Counted from the stretch's first letter, positions 1 through 15,500 are shown. The stretch: DNA of 64,000 bases from Strongylocentrotus purpuratus (GCF_000002235.5 NW_022145611.1:17457633-17521632); one strand, 5' to 3'. The notes: a model not told the origin generated them from the sequence alone. Program-made: numbers and translations.

Positions 1-449
1 TTCTTCTTGTGTCTGCTGCTTTTCTATGTCCCCAAGCTGCTGTAGAATTCATTTAATTGTCTATCATGTAGCATTTTCTTGTATGTGGTTATTGTTGCAG
101 CTTCAGGTAATTAAAAGGCACGACTGAATTCTGCCAAGGACACGGTCTTGTGAGGATCAGTCCCAAACATCTTTGATGCAGCTCTTAGTTTAGATTTCTG
201 ATTATTTTGTAATTTCCATTGATTGAATTTTAAAGAATATTCAAGTGCTCTATTCCATGTAAAGTTCATTACGTAGTGTATTGCATTAGCTGTGTCATGT
301 TTTGAGATTTATCAATATCCTGTGCAGATTTAAAGAAACATAGCCGTGCCAATTTTACTTTTGAAAATATATTCTAAGATTGTAATGCCTTTTATGGAAC
401 AACTATCCCGCTTATTGTTTAAAATAAAAAAATTGTCATTCCTCTGCAG
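1..449. other. Intron upstream of the first visible PARP exon
   Basis: AT-rich, ends in a good acceptor (TTCCTCTGCAG at 439-449). No earlier in-phase exon or start codon was found, so the gene continues to the left of the window. Confidence 0.5.
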
Positions 450-3400
450 GCTAACAGTCATCCATTCATTCGGGCATTCCTGACTGAGCTGAAGAATAAT
501 CCAAGCCGTTGTGAGATGCCTGTTCACAGTCTTCGAAAGGAAAACACTGGCAGGTGAGTTTGTAGATAGAGCAGTCAAAGATCAGGATAAATGAAATAAA
601 AGTTTGATTATCTGTTTGGACCTGAATAAAGTGATAAAAGGTAAATGTCCATTTACAATGGTTGTGTTACACATGTTTTGGTCACAATTTCTCTGGTTCA
701 GTTTCCTACGTTAACTTAATTTCTAAATTCAGCTGTATACCAACACAATTGCAGATGTTAGATCACCTTAAGATTCTGTAGATTTGAAAATGTGCAACTG
801 ACTTAAACGTTTACATCATAAACATTTACATCATGCAATGAATTCTTTGAATATACTGTGGTGGAGAACTCCTTCCCATTTCCATTCGAAGCCATTCATG
901 TAAATACACAAGAAGGCCAAAGCATCTTAGTTACAATTCATTCTTCATCTAGGTTTGTAAGTTTACCTTCTTATTAAAATTGTATTATCATTTGTTCCTG
1001 CTTTAATTGGAAGGAAGTCAATTGCTCATTTTCACATCTATATATTGATGCACAGGATATATGCAAGATATAGTTTCATTTATTGTTGCAGCATATCAGA
1101 TATTCTGAATTTTGTCCTCTCTCTCCCCCTTTTTTCTCTCTACTAGTTACAACTACATGAGTCTTGGGCATGCCGTACGGGCCATCAATGTATCACGAGG
1201 AGGACGAGAGGGACAGGATGCATTCCTCAAGGTAAATACTCCAAATATACTATCATCTAATCTTCATTTGACCCTTAAAGCCTGCCTGCACTAGTTTGGT
1301 CAGGGGGATTAGACCTCCCTGCAAGGTCATTGGCAGGTGGTTATCTCATCAAATCAGCTGTCAATTAACATCAGAAAAAGAGGATCATGGGGGACCGACA
1401 TGCACCGATTAGGCATTGTTTGCTATATAGAGGGCGCAAGTAGCTATAAGTAGTGCAGTGGGGCTTTAAAGGGAAATGTAACCTTGATAGCAAACAGCAA
1501 CTCTAAAAAAGCAAGAGAAGCAGACCATGAAAGCTTGACTGAAATCTGACAAAAGTATGAAAGTTATGACATTTGAAAGTTGTAATCACTTTGCGTATGG
1601 GAACTTCAAATTGGTCGAATCGGTAATGTCACTGTGGTGAGTGTTGGAAAAATTTTCGTATTTGTTCCAACATACTAAATGACTAACATGTCATATTTAA
1701 CAAAAATATGCATGTCTCAGGATGGTTTTTTGTTTTAGTGGACCTGTAATGATATAGTTTGAGTAGTGCTGCAGGGGTGAAAGAACTGGGGGGAAAAAGA
1801 GGTATAAGTGATAATTTTTACACGATAAATAGGAGAGTTGTCCGTCACTGAGTCACAATTCACTGACAAAATTGCAATTTGAAAATTCACATAGTTGTAG
1901 TGATCTCATATTTCAAACACTGAAATGTCAGTGTGACCAGCAGCAGGCTGCAAAAGAACACATTTTTTTTTCTTCAGATTTTGTAACTGTTTTGTTTTGA
2001 ATGCTGCTCTTAATGAATTGAATGATGTACGACTAAATTTAGTTGGGTTAAATTAAGGTAGAAAAATAACAAAGCTTTGAATGGAATGCATTTCTATTGC
2101 AGTGTACATCCATTTTTACTCCACCAGGCAAACAATAACATTTACTGAACATGATATTGTTCCTACTTAATCATTATCATTATTCTGATTCTCTTTCTCC
2201 CTCTCTCTCTCTCTCTCTTTCTCTGTCACTATCTTTCCCTCCTCTCTCTCTCTCCCTCTCTCTCTCCCCCTCTCTCTCTCCCCCTCTCTCTCTCTCTCTC
2301 TGTCACTTGCTCTTATACATTACAGGACAGCTTAGCCAGAAATGAAAGCGATTCAAGCATTGCTCATAAACTGGTTGATTGCGATGTCACTCTCGCCACA
2401 ATGGATCTTATATGTAAAGAGAGGCGGGGTGTGAAGGTAAGTAGTCATGGAGATCTTCATTTTATTTTTACAGCACTATATATTTCTGTATTATGTCTAT
2501 ATATCTGTTTAATTTAGCTTATAATTGATTGCCATAACCTTTCGTGTCTGTACCTTTCCTATTACACTTTGTATAAATGTATCATGTACGTATTACATCT
2601 TTTGCACGATGCAATTGCATGACCAGAACTCAACTATATCTTTAAAGGGATAGTTGAGTTCTGTTACAGAGGGCGCTACACAAAATAATTTTTTTTGTGA
2701 GATAATGAAAAACGGGGTGTCCAACTTGAAAGAACATACAATTTATATGACAAAGTCATCTATGTTTGATCAAAATCAGTGAAATATCTATAAATATAAC
2801 CATTTCTAATATTTGTGTACCACCACAAATATTAGATAATTTGAACCAGCGATTGAAAAAACGAAATATCTCCTTACACGTTTTTATTCGAGCCAATGCC
2901 GATATTGGCTTTTTGTTGGCTTTTTTGTGTTGGTTATAATACGCACAACCAGCCGGCCCATGTATTGTTAATATTAATCAATTAACGGTCACCATATTTT
3001 TGCAAAGTAGAGCTGAATTGGTATGATCGTAATGGCTAAATTTCACACATTTTGGGGTCTAAAATGACCTTTATAGCAATTTTAGGTTTTAAAAGGGCAC
3101 TTGAAATGTCATAAATAAGAATAAGTGCAATAACCATGCAATTTGAAGGCATTTGCGGTCTGAAACAAGAACTCAACTATCCCTTTAAGTGTCTACTATA
3201 TCACCTTAATTATTATATCTTGACTGATTGGTTTCATTTGCAAAAACAAGTGTAGCTGCAGGTTTGTTTGCTTGTTTTTTAAATATTTCTTATAGATTTG
3301 GTTAATTACGATTAATGTGATGTTTTTAACCATTTCACCCTCATTTTTGAAACCACAGAATGTTATAGCGGGTCAACTGATGAAGCTGGTTGGAAGAGGA

Positions 3401-4233
3401 AACAGGAAGGTTGCCGGGGAACTCTTCAAACGAGGTGAAGAAGAAGGTGGATGCGGCTTCAATAGAATGCATTCAGAGGTGAGAAGATGTTGCACAATAT
3501 TCTGGTTGATGATGCTTCATATTGAAGACTAACACAAAGCTTAGTCAATTCCCCTCTTGTAGTAGTAGTGGTTCTTTTACCTAACCGCTAAGAAAGCATA
3601 AATGCTTGTAAGTAAGCAACCAGAGGAGTGACAACTTTAGGGCCTCTCCAAGAGAGAGGCCCTGGACCTTATTTTAGCTAGGGTGTGTAGGCTCTGTTCA
3701 TAAAAACAGAGTAATGCAATATATGCCAAGTAATTGTGACCCATGTAAAAGTCAGAAGTGTATGATTGGAATTATGTAGGTACATAATACAGTGTTGATA
3801 TGTTTCATTGTAAGACACATCAAGATTAGATATTTAAAATGCATTAGTCTCTTCTCACTAAATGAATATGATGAACTTAAAGGGGCTGTAGCATGACGAG
3901 ACTATGCGTCTAGGCCAAGTATTCACATGGGTGCAATATACGCGAAACAGAAGCGTGAGGAGAACTTCGGTCTGTTTCGTGAACACTAGCGCGCTGGCCC
4001 AGTTAATCAAGTGTATTCTTTTACGTGCAGTTGTCCAAAAGAAGACGTAGATGGCGTTAACCAATATTTCCCATGTTACATCCCCTTTAATACTGCTCCT
4101 CTGCTTCTTCAACATGTTTTTCTTCTTGACTTAATTTTATTCTTATGTGTAGGTGTTGCTGTGTGACAAACCAGAAGAGCTCACACCATTCAAGGCAGTC
4201 TCTGTCAAGAAAAAACCACATAATTGTGACAGG
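450..4233 (+). CDS. PARP gene exons 1-5: N-terminal region of unrecognised fold
   Basis: Exons: 450-553, 1147-1231, 2326-2436, 3359-3478, 4153-4233, encoding residues 1-167. Junctions are consistent: exon 1 leaves two bases (AG) that join T of exon 2 to give Ser, and the later junctions are phase 0. The sequence includes stretches such as YNYMSLGHAVRAINVSRGGR and NVIAGQLMKLVGRGNRK. It is basic and helical-looking and leads directly into the first ankyrin unit. I do not recognise a named domain. Polypyrimidine tracts before exons 2 and 3 are strong, and the one before exon 3 merges with a CT microsatellite. Confidence 0.8.
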
Positions 4234-7200
4234 GTAAGATGAAAATGAAACTTGACCCATGACCTCAGACCTTTGACCCATGACCTTAGGCTCTTGACCC
4301 ATGGCCTAAGGCTCTTGACCCATGACCGAAGGCCCTTGACCTTCATTTTTGAAGCTCATGTGATGATATTCCCTACCGATGTCGTACCCGAAAAATGAAA
4401 TATACCAAAGAAATTTAGGAGGCTGTGATTATGGAGAAGAGACTACAATCTATCCAAATTAAAATTAAGAAAACTGAAGACCTAGGGGCCGTTTCTCGAA
4501 ACCAACTCCATGACAGTCATATCTTTGTCGGCGATCTACGGAGATGTCATGAAGTGGATAAACCGTTTCACAAAGCCATGACAGACATGATATCGATATA
4601 TCACGATACTAGCAGCTAAAGAACATCTTTGTCACGATCCATTTGATTTATCAAGAATAACCCAAAACAAGTTTTGGGGCTAAAATTGTTCAAAAAGAAA
4701 TATATACATAAAAATTCTCCTAAAATAAATAATAAATTGTGTCATTATCAAATGTAGATCATCAAACGATTTTCATATTTTTGTAAAGATTCTTAAATTG
4801 AAGAAAAACCAGTGAGTGTTTTTTTTTTGATCGTCGAATGAAAAGTTAGTTGGAGGATACCGTAGTTTATCAATACGTACTTTTTTGTTTATTGTGATGA
4901 GGAATTTTAGGCAAAATACCTTTTCTCAGCCAGTTTTTATTCTAGAGTCTCATAAATACTCTTTATATAATTGATTTGATATTGAAAATATAATTTGGAA
5001 GAAGTAATTAGAGAGGGAATAATAATGCACTTAGGCCCCAAAGGTATGATGGTATCGTAAGAAAGGACTATGGATCCACTATGGAAAACGGTGTGTAACA
5101 TTCTTATCTCTCTTATTTATATATTATAGTTTAATGATTTGTGATTTAATGTTTATATTCTGCTTTTTTCTGTATAATTCTGTATTTCTGTATAATTTGT
5201 TTTATCACTTTTTTACATTTGCATTTCACATCCCAGAGAATTACGTACCGAACTCGTCTATATTTTTCTCAAAATGATAGTGAAACTAATCGTACATTTT
5301 GCGGCCCATAGAATAGCAACAAACTGACTTGTGATGGCACTTTACAGCAATTAAAAAGATATGACGGGTTCGGAGCAGTGACAACTCATTGTCGCGGAAG
5401 TTGTCACTCATCTTGGCAAAGACGGCTTCCTGAAACACTTTGCTGACAAGTTGCGTGACAGTGGCGAGATGTCGTTGATCTTGTAGTTATGACGGTTTCG
5501 AGAAACGGCCCCCTGATTCCACAGAGCTATTTTTGTCTTTTTCTAATGTTTATTTAGATTGTAAGCACTATGGTACTTCGTAATGTATAGCGCAGTATAA
5601 ATGACGACTATTATTATTACTATGATCCTCTTTTGGTCTTTAGTTGTAGCTCATTATTCTTTTCTTTTTAATTATTCATGTTCATTCAAATTATAAATGT
5701 AAACATGAAAGGCCTTAGGAAGCCATATAACAACATAAAAACATGAAGCTAAATAATACAATACGAGTGTACTAGAATATTGGTTTGTGTGGCATGGCCT
5801 ACGTAATGACTTTTCTGTCTATCAAAAGCTTACTATATGCTTGGTTTGAGGAAAGCAAGCAAATTCCCTCGGATAGGATGTTAAATGGAGACTCCGTGTA
5901 GAGGAGAGTCACCACCTTTGCATGTTAAGAACCCACTGCACTATTCGTATAAGTGTAGGTAGAAACCCCGGTGTAGTGGTCCCCCTGCACACCCCAATCA
6001 GTTATACCGGAAGGACAGACCCAAGGGTTACAGTGATTCAGTTCACTTTTTGGCACAGGTGATGCCAAATACATGATAATAATATGCGATGATTTCTTAT
6101 ATTTCTCTGCCCCTACAGATTATGCCAATCCATTGCGCTGCCATCAACCCTAACCCTAAGATGCTGGAGAAGCTGCTTAATGCTGTGCCAGAGTTGAACC
6201 TTGCTGATTACAAGGGTAGGAAGATCATCCACTACGCTGCTGCCTGTACAGGGTCTGGACCTCTAGAACTTCTCATTCAGAGGTTAGTAATATATTGACA
6301 AATTCGTAGTCTTTTGTCGCTTTATAGTTTTTAGGGGATGGGGATATCATACCTGCCAACCCTTCTGAATAATCCAGAATATTCTGATTTTCTGGAGAAA
6401 AAAAATTTAGGACCTAAAAATTTGGAATATTCAGATTTGTCAAAATACTGTTTTTTTGCTAAAGCCCAATTAGACTTGTTTTATCATGTTCCACGATTTT
6501 AGAGTTCATGTATTGCGTATTGATACCTATTCTATGCTGTCATGTTTTTTCATTGTTGTTATGTGTCTCTTTTCAATCTTAAGGGACTGGGCTATTTAAA
6601 GATTTTAGTTCTTTTCTCATTGATTGGATGTTTAACATCTATTAAAACTAACATGTTGAAACACCCAGCATTGTTTTGGAGTAACGCAACCAGGGACTGT
6701 GAATCCCAAACTACTCTCATGGACCAAACACTATACCTAGCCCTTATTTTACCCCTAAACCTAATCTAAAACCCAATTGCAACCCTCATTGTAAGCCCAC
6801 GGCAAAATTTCCCACAGCAAATGCTATAATATTACCTCTTTTGCTAATGACACTCTCATTATTCTACAAATGTAAGACCACTTGGTACTTCTTTGTTTGT
6901 TCTAACACAACCAGGTCGGCGTTTGCAGACGATACAGATAACCAAGGGAACACACCTCTTATGGTTGCAGCTTCGCTCAACAGAACACAGAACATTGAGG
7001 TCCTTATGAAGAAACTCAAAGGAGGTAGATGTTAATTCTAGCTATCACAAGCATATGCATATCATATGCCTGTTAGTGTGAATGACTTTTGTGATTCATA
7101 ATGCTTGGTTGCCTTGGAATGTAACGTTTATGAACAACCCTGTGATATATTTTCACTCTTGGACTAATTATCCCAAGGTTTAAGCTGTAACCCTTTTATA

Positions 7201-10200
7201 TTTGCTCATCCATTCTCTATACTTCCCCTCACTCTTCATAGCTGTAAACTGATTTGTTTGATTAGCATACATTTTATTTTTTTCTTAAAGTAAACACACG
7301 AAGAATCAAAAGTGTTTTGAATTGATGCAAAACTCATATCATTGCGAAGGGGAAGCCTTACTGATCAAATACAACAACTCTCCTCTTCAAAATATGTTTG
7401 GGGCCCGCAGTAATCAACTCTCAAAAATGTTAGTTTTGAGATCCAGATTTTCTGCCTTCAGCGGTCCTTTGTAGAGCGTCAACATTCGTGACTTCACACA
7501 CGAGACACGGCTGGCTAGCTGCAGACTAATACACGCGCGACTCCGGTATGTGGCCGTCACTGAGCTGTTTGTCCAGTGTGTGACGTCACTATTCAGAGCT
7601 CACTACGCTTGTGTGTTTGGCTTACGTTCGGAGGCGCTTGGGGGTCTAAGAAGGGTCTTGAAAAAATTGCATTTTACGCCTTTCCATGATATATATATAT
7701 GATTTCTCAGCAAATCATTCGTGTTTTTCAAGAGAAAATCTTTCCATCCATATGTAATTTGTTCTAATTATCAGTTGTTAGTGAATTTTCTTTGTGTAGC
7801 TCCTTTAAGTGCACCTCAAGATTTTATGTGGATTTGGTGCCTTAAAAGCTGATTTGTTATTACTATATTCATAGCTTCACCTTTGAACTATCAACTTATA
7901 TAATTATCCTTTTTATTCAGATGAAAAGGGTGGAGTATTCCGTAGAAACACATTTGGTCAGACTCCCCTTCATTATGCTGCAGAGAAGGGACATAATGTG
8001 AGTATGTATGGGTAAATTGTGCAAATGCTAGCTTAGAAAATATCTCTGTGGTGGGGTCCTATTCCTATGAACAAATCGTAGGAGATATGGAGTCACAAAT
8101 GTAAATACACTATATTGGTGAAAATAGATGAAAAGCTGATGTTGAATCCATATATCCATGGTCTACAAAATGGTACCAACATACAAAACTGTGGAATGCT
8201 GAATAAATTTCAGGCAGAACTGTGACAAAATAAACGAGCCACTTATTGGCTCGCTATCGTTCGTATGTGTGGCAGCCAACTTTACAGAGATGCTGGTTGA
8301 AAGCCAGTCTACTGTGTCATCATTAATTTTTTTTACGCCTTTTAATGGATATTTAAAACTGCCTACTTTTCATATTTATCCATGTTTAATGCTGAATTTT
8401 TTTCTATTTATTTAACAAACTTTTATTCTCGCATTCTTTCTTGATTCTATTATTATCATTTGATTGTTGTCTTTTAATCATTAAAAAGAGAAAGAAAGAA
8501 ATATGAAACCTTCAAAATCTTTATGAGCAATAAAGAATGTGTAGAAGGGCATTAGTGGCTTTGACTTCCATGATGTTCACTCTTGATTTTCATCTTTCAT
8601 CTGTTTGGTTGTTAGGATGCCGTACGGGCACTCCTCAAGCATGGCGCAAACCTCCAAGCACCCTTATCAGCTGGCAAGAACAAACTCACCCCATTCATGG
8701 TAGCGTGTGAACGAGGTCACATCCAGACCGTTAAGATCATGGCTGACCATGGGGCCATACTTGACCAGAGGGGTAAGTCATTTATAATCTGCAAACATTG
8801 CAAATGTATTTTACCTACAGTATGCTTGTAAAATAGTATTACATACAGTGAGAACAGAGAGTTTCCATGTGAGAATACATCGAAGTAGAGAGCTGTTATA
8901 TTTTCAAATGTAACTAATAATAGCCTGTGTTGATTTGTGCTGAGAAACTTTGTCACTTGTTTGTTTAGTCCAAAATGTATATGTTTCAGTAGTTTTTTTT
9001 GTATAAAATGGGATATTCTGATGGTCGTAACGCACAGTACACAATTATTCAAGTTGAACATCACAATGTACCATTCAGCGAGACTTTTAAACAGTTTCAG
9101 TAAAAATACAATTACGCTGCTCGGGCAACATTAACAAAACCATCATTAAAGATATATACCGGTTGTGGTAAAATTGCGGTTCAAGAGTTTTGGGTGCAAA
9201 ATATCCATTCAATATTGTTGAAATATTTCCTTCAGAGGTTTAGATGGCAATACTTCAACCTAAATTTGCAAATAAAGGAGAAATGTATGCCCAAATGTTC
9301 AATGTTGAAGTGCATTCGCGACATCTATCCATGCCGGATCGATATGATTATTTACCAAATATTTTGTTCTTTCTGATACACTTTTCAGATAAGCTGAAGC
9401 GGACAGCTCTGATGCTGGCTGCCATGAATGGGCACGTCCCCGTCGCTGCATTCCTGCTCCGTAAAGGATGTGACCCCAATGCCAGTGACTCGTCTGGGAA
9501 TACCCCTCTCCACTACGCCTCTGCCTATGGCTGGTGGTTTGTACTCAGGCTGCTCCTCTCCGCCAATGCAGACCCTAACGCACTCAACGATTGGAAAGTG
9601 AGTTCAGTCAAATAAACTTGAGCCATTCACTTGATTAATTGAGTGATGGATTGTTCATGGTAAGCATGTTATTGAAGGGGGAAAAAAAAGGGTTTTGCTG
9701 GAAGTATGCTTCAGGAGATTTAACTCTTTCAAGGAAATGGGAGGATATAGGGTATAAGCTTTTTAAGCTTTGACACACCAAAGCTTTGACACGCTGAGCT
9801 TTGACACACTGAACCTGCCAACTGTCCCGATTTAATCAGAATATTCTGATTTTCTGAATTTTAAGGACCTAAAATTTTGGAATATTCTGATTTTTCAAAA
9901 TTCTGAATGACCAATTTTGTTTTAAATTTTTGTTTAAATCTTTTTTTAAAGCCAAATTTGGTTTGTTTAACCATGTGCTGCGATATGAGATTTGAGATTT
10001 GTGTATTGCGTGCGTTGAATGGCTGTACTATCGAGCAGCGAATTTGTATTCACTTTTTAGTACAGATTTACCATGTATTGTCAGTTACGCTGCAACTGCG
10101 TACATGGCCATGGTAAGGCCGTGCTATGGTCTGATAAGGGTACAGATTTCTTATTTTCAAATGTTGGCAGGTATGTGAATGCCTTCAAACCTGGATTAGA

Positions 10201-11863
10201 TTGTTTCCTAGATGATTGCTCCATCCACAAGGCCATACTGCCTCTTCAAATTTCCTTCAAATATTAAAATGTGTACTTTTATATGAAATAATGAAGGTAG
10301 TGAATTATAAGAAGACTCATTACAGCAAATCATTCCACTGTTTGAGTAAATATATTTCCGGCTGATCATAAATTGTTTATTCCATGCTTTGAAATATCTA
10401 TGACCTGACTTGACCTGTATTGTACCATACGCAACTGAACTGAACCAAAGTGACCTGACTTGACCTGTATTGTACCACACGCAACTGAACTGACCAAAGT
10501 GACCTGACTTGACCTGTATTGTACCACACGCAACTGAACTGAACCAAAGTGACCTGACTTGACCTGTATTGTACCACACGCAACTGAACTGAACCAAACT
10601 GATCTGACAATCGCTTTGTCCGTCCTGTTGGAAGGTACCACCCCTGGCCATTGCCTTCATGAAGGGTCACGTTGGATGTGCTGATCTTCTCTTGGAAGAC
10701 TCCAATGCCGATGTGAACTTCCGCGATGCAGACGGCTGGACGATCGTGATGCTGACCGTGAGCCAGCTGACCCCAGAGATGTGGGAGCAGCTCAAGTACC
10801 TGGTGGAGGAGAAGAACGCAAGTGTGACCCTCAAGGATGCCAATGATTGGACAGCTGTAAGAATATCTTTTTTTTTTATTTCCCCCTGGAATGGCCTTCT
10901 TGATCATAGGCATGTGTAGTTCTCCCCCATTTTTTTTTTAGTTCTCCCTTTTTTTTATGTAGAGGTGTCGTGATCGAGTGGATACGTCACCGGACTGTCG
11001 ATCACAAGGTCCGCGATTCGAGTCCCGTCGCGGCACTAATGTCCTTTGGCAAGACATTGATCTACATTTGCCACACTCAACCCAGGTGATGTAAATGGGT
11101 ACCTGGCAGGAATTAATTCCTTGAAATGCTAGAGCGCTGTAATGCCAGCTAGGCTAAAGCCGGGGTAATAATAAATGCGCCTCGGAATATAATTTCTAGA
11201 TAGATGGCGCTATAGAAATGCCTATTATTATTATTATCATTATTAATGACACTGTCAGGCTTTCCAATTTCATTTTCAGGTGGTATGACTGTTTGTTGAA
11301 TGCATGAGAGTGGTTATTTGTTGTAATGCATTTGAAAATACTAAAAACTTGATCTACCGGTACTCTTATTTATGTCTATGGACATCTGATGTAGTCCTTT
11401 ATGTCACCTGTTTTGAAAACGAATAACCCTCAGTTTGTCAGGATTAATGTTTATTACTTATTGGGGAATATCATTTATAAATAATGTTGAAGTATAATTG
11501 AATGCATGAATTGAATTGTATTGTATCATATGTGATAAGCAAAAAAACATCAAAGTTAAAAAATGGAACAATCAACAAAGTAGTGGGACTTGAATACATG
11601 TCTGTTCATTTTTTTCTATTTTCTCATTTTATTTTTCCTGTAGCTTCATCATCTGGCTGCTGCACAGTTCCACGAGGTCAGTATTACCACCTATAAAACA
11701 ATGTATTTTGAATAATTGACAAGAAATGAGTTTTTTTTTCTTCTACGGAGATGTATTTTGTGTAAATGAAAACGAAAGTGACCACAAAATATTTCTGTAT
11801 GATTACCTCTGAAGCATAGAAAAGTTAAGATTATGAAGTTAAAGTGAGAGAGGGAGACAGAGA

Positions 11864-11907
<44 letters not shown>

Positions 11908-12492
11908 GAAGGGTTAGAGAAAGAGAGTTAAGAATTAAATAACAAGGGTAAAACTGTAAAGAGAAAATTAATAGGAGCATTAAAGAACTTCATTTCTACT
12001 GAAGAAAAATTGTTTGTTTGTTTTCTCTCTCTCTGTCGACTACAAGATCTCTAATATTTCTTTGACTCTTTTCCTTCCACCTGTCTATCATCATCCAGGG
12101 TAATGCTGCCAAGCGGGATGAGAGGAAGAAAATCAGTATCGACATGGCAACCTTCCTCATCTCCAAAGGATGTGATATCCATGCCAAGACGGCTGATGGA
12201 GAAACAGCCCTTGATATTGCAATCAAAAGGGTAAATTGAAATGACAAGTAGAAGGGGGGGGGGGGGGAGGGAGGAGATGGGGATCAAATAAGACATGAAG
12301 ATAAATTAAGATTGTGGATGGGTGTTAGAAGATATATATCTTTGGTTACTCTGGTTGTTGTTGTCGTGGTTGTTTTCTTTTCATTAAGTTTTGTTTGTTT
12401 ACTTACAATGTTTACTAGGAATTTTTGATGAACCATGTTATAAAATGAAAGAACATTTCTGTAGATTTATAAACTGGCTGTTGCAAAGGAAC

Positions 12493-12530
<38 letters not shown>

Positions 12531-15500
12531 AAAATCTTTAATAACCACCAAGTTTTTATTATTAGATTTAACATGTCCAGGGCCCCGTCTTACAATGAGT
12601 TGCGATAGATCCAAATCAATTAAAAGTCCTCCAATCAATCGCAAGTTTGCAGTCTCCTATCTCTTATGTACATAGTTGCGATTCACATCAATCGTAAATA
12701 AGTTGCGATTGATATCAACTCTTTTTAAGACTGGGCCCAGAGCTGAGTGTAAAAAAAAAAGATTCTGTATCCCAACTTTTCTTGATTTCTGGAATTCCTT
12801 TTATTTGTCATTCAGAATCAAATCAATGCTGAGATGGTGAAGTTCTTGCTGGAGAAAGGCAGCAAGCTGACCAATTTCACCAATGAAAAGAATGAGAACC
12901 TCCTTCATCTGATGGCCCAACGCTGCACCGGCAGTGATCAGATTGAACTCTTAAAGATTGTGGTGGACAACGTAAGTACCTTAATTTGGACCATGCCACT
13001 GTTGTTATGAACGTATAAATCGAGGGTTCAGTGACCCAAAGACGTAACTCCATATTTTGCCAAAATGAGTATTTGATACCTTAAAGCCCAAGTGCTCAGT
13101 GACCGCTTTCTCTAAAATTGGCCAAAATGGAGTTACGTCTTTGTGTCACTGACCCCTCAAAATCATCTATCAAGAGTTAAATGTTGAGTTTCATTTGTTG
13201 TTTGCATAGAATATCTTCCTGGGGAAACAACATCTCTACAATACATGTAAATGTTACCGTTTTAGTAAAAAAAAAAAAGATTTCAAGATTTTAAGTCCAA
13301 CATACGATACACCACTGATGTTTCAGGTGGGATTAGCAGGTTATGGCAATATAGGGATTAGAGGCTACATGTATGTGTTTCAATAGAGAGTCACATTTAT
13401 GAAAAAGTACACTATTTTTTATGTTTCACTCATCTTGATTTGACTCATTGAAATGTAATATTATGCTGCTGCTCTTATTGAAAACTGGTTAACATCCTGG
13501 GTGGTGAATTAAATAATTTTCTCCACAATGCTTTCATCCCAAATACATCAATGTTTAAATCATTTTCATTCATTTGCTTGCATACCCTTAACTTTGCCAG
13601 ATGAAAAATGTGTCTTCTACTGATGACAAACTTGCAAATGACACTGATGCACAGACCCCAGCAGCAGCCCAGTCCAATGCTTTCATCAAGCAGCTTGCCA
13701 AAGCCAGAGACTCAGCAGGTTACACTCCACTCCTCAGATGGGCAGTTACTTACTACAACGCATTTAGGGTATGATATTAATAACGATTAATACTGATTAT
13801 GATGAGATTTTGGTTATGATTGTAATTATTATTATAATTGTTGATGGTGATGGTTAAAATGATGACGATGGTGAATGTGTTGGCGATGGGGATGATGATG
13901 ATGGTGATAGGGATGGGGATGATGGTGATTGTAATGGTGATGATGAAGATGGTGATAATGATGATCAACAATATGATTTTGGTAATAGTGATGTTGAAAA
14001 GTGATATCAGTTGCTAGATTCACCAGATTTTATAATAAATTTCTTTGGAAGTGTTCTATAGAATTTGAAAAAAATTACATTACATTTCAAATAGTATGAT
14101 TGAAAGAAAAGGCTTGTATCATGGACATCATATCATCAGTAGCTATATGTGCTGTTCATTCAGTCATTTGGAGGAAATGGACTTTGTCTGTACGTTTGTA
14201 TGTACGTTTGTATGTCACCTTAGAAGAAGCCACTAAATCAATTTTCTACTATTAACATTCTTCATTTATCAGAATAACGATCAACTTGAAAGAGGCAGAG
14301 CCTTCTTAAAGGTAAGAAAAAAACTCCTAACTGCAGTACTCTCTCTTTTCATGGTTGTTTAAATCCCATGTAGACAACACCATGTCATTGTTTAAGGGAT
14401 GCAAAGTGCTATTTTATGTACATGTTTTAACATACATTCGACATTGTTATGTATAATTAAAAATATATCAACAAAAGCAGAGGAATGATGAATAAATGTA
14501 ACTCTTCAACTATTATGGATATAAAGAATGAATGTTAATGTGTTGACTAAACAATGGAAATTAGTAGTTACATATAATTTATTCATTTCATTAAAAAAAA
14601 ATTAATTGCCTTTTTTTTAAACTGAAAAACTTACCTCTTTCTAATAAGCAAGAAATAAGGGGATATTTTTATTTTAGCACAAATAACAATCTTACTTTCT
14701 AAATATTTTACGAGGTTAGGTTGTAATGATTTCATATATTTTTGTTCCTTGCAGCTTTTGCTTGAACTCTCTGATTCAGACATCAATGCCAGAATACTAA
14801 CAAAAGAGAACAGAAAGGATGTTCATGGTATGTACATGTAAATGCAGCTAGTATGATCTTTCCTACAAGTTCTGGAGATTACCACTGCTTTAAATCTTCC
14901 ATCTTATCATTAAAAAAAATGTCATACTCAAATTTTGTTGAAAGTGTCTAATGGTTGAAGTAAAGATTTCAATCTGTATGTGTGTAATTGTCGTTGTAGC
15001 CAATGCAAATTCCCAATATGTAATAATGTACAGGACAGTAAACATGCCTATAAGAATTAAATCCTATTTCATGAAATTTGTTTAATTTTTACATTAAGGT
15101 TTTTTTTAATTGAAAGGATATGGTTTATGAACTTGACTACAAATCGTTTGCAAGCTGTTACAGGCTCTAGGAGTACTTAACACGCATTTTGTACTTACCA
15201 ATGGCTTGTAGTCGCATGTCTCCAATGGCAATATTCATCACACAATGTCACAAATTAGCTCGCTTTCTATTTTTACAAAATAATATACAGCTGAGAAGAC
15301 TGTGATTCTCCTGCTGTGTGAAATGAAGGAGAGGCCAGGTGATACCCCATTCCCGGCCCTAGACATTATCCTTTCCTACAAACCTGACATCAACGTACGG
15401 AATAAAGAAGGACATACACCTCTCCTCCACGCTGTAAAGGCTGGCAAAATCAAGCTTGTACAGAAACTTGTAAGTCCTTGTATTAGCAGAGATGCCAACT

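Noticed and set aside
8717-9376. Frames of 115, 65 and 60 codons around the intron between exons 9 and 10
   Set aside because: They cross exon borders in other frames and read AT-rich intron DNA.
10208-10913. Minus-strand open frames repeating SVQLRVVQYRSSQVT-like peptides
   Set aside because: They are translations of the 50-bp minisatellite and of the antisense of PARP exon 11.
13777-14023. Ile/Thr/Asn-rich and His-rich minus frames
   Set aside because: Imperfect GAT microsatellite inside a PARP intron.
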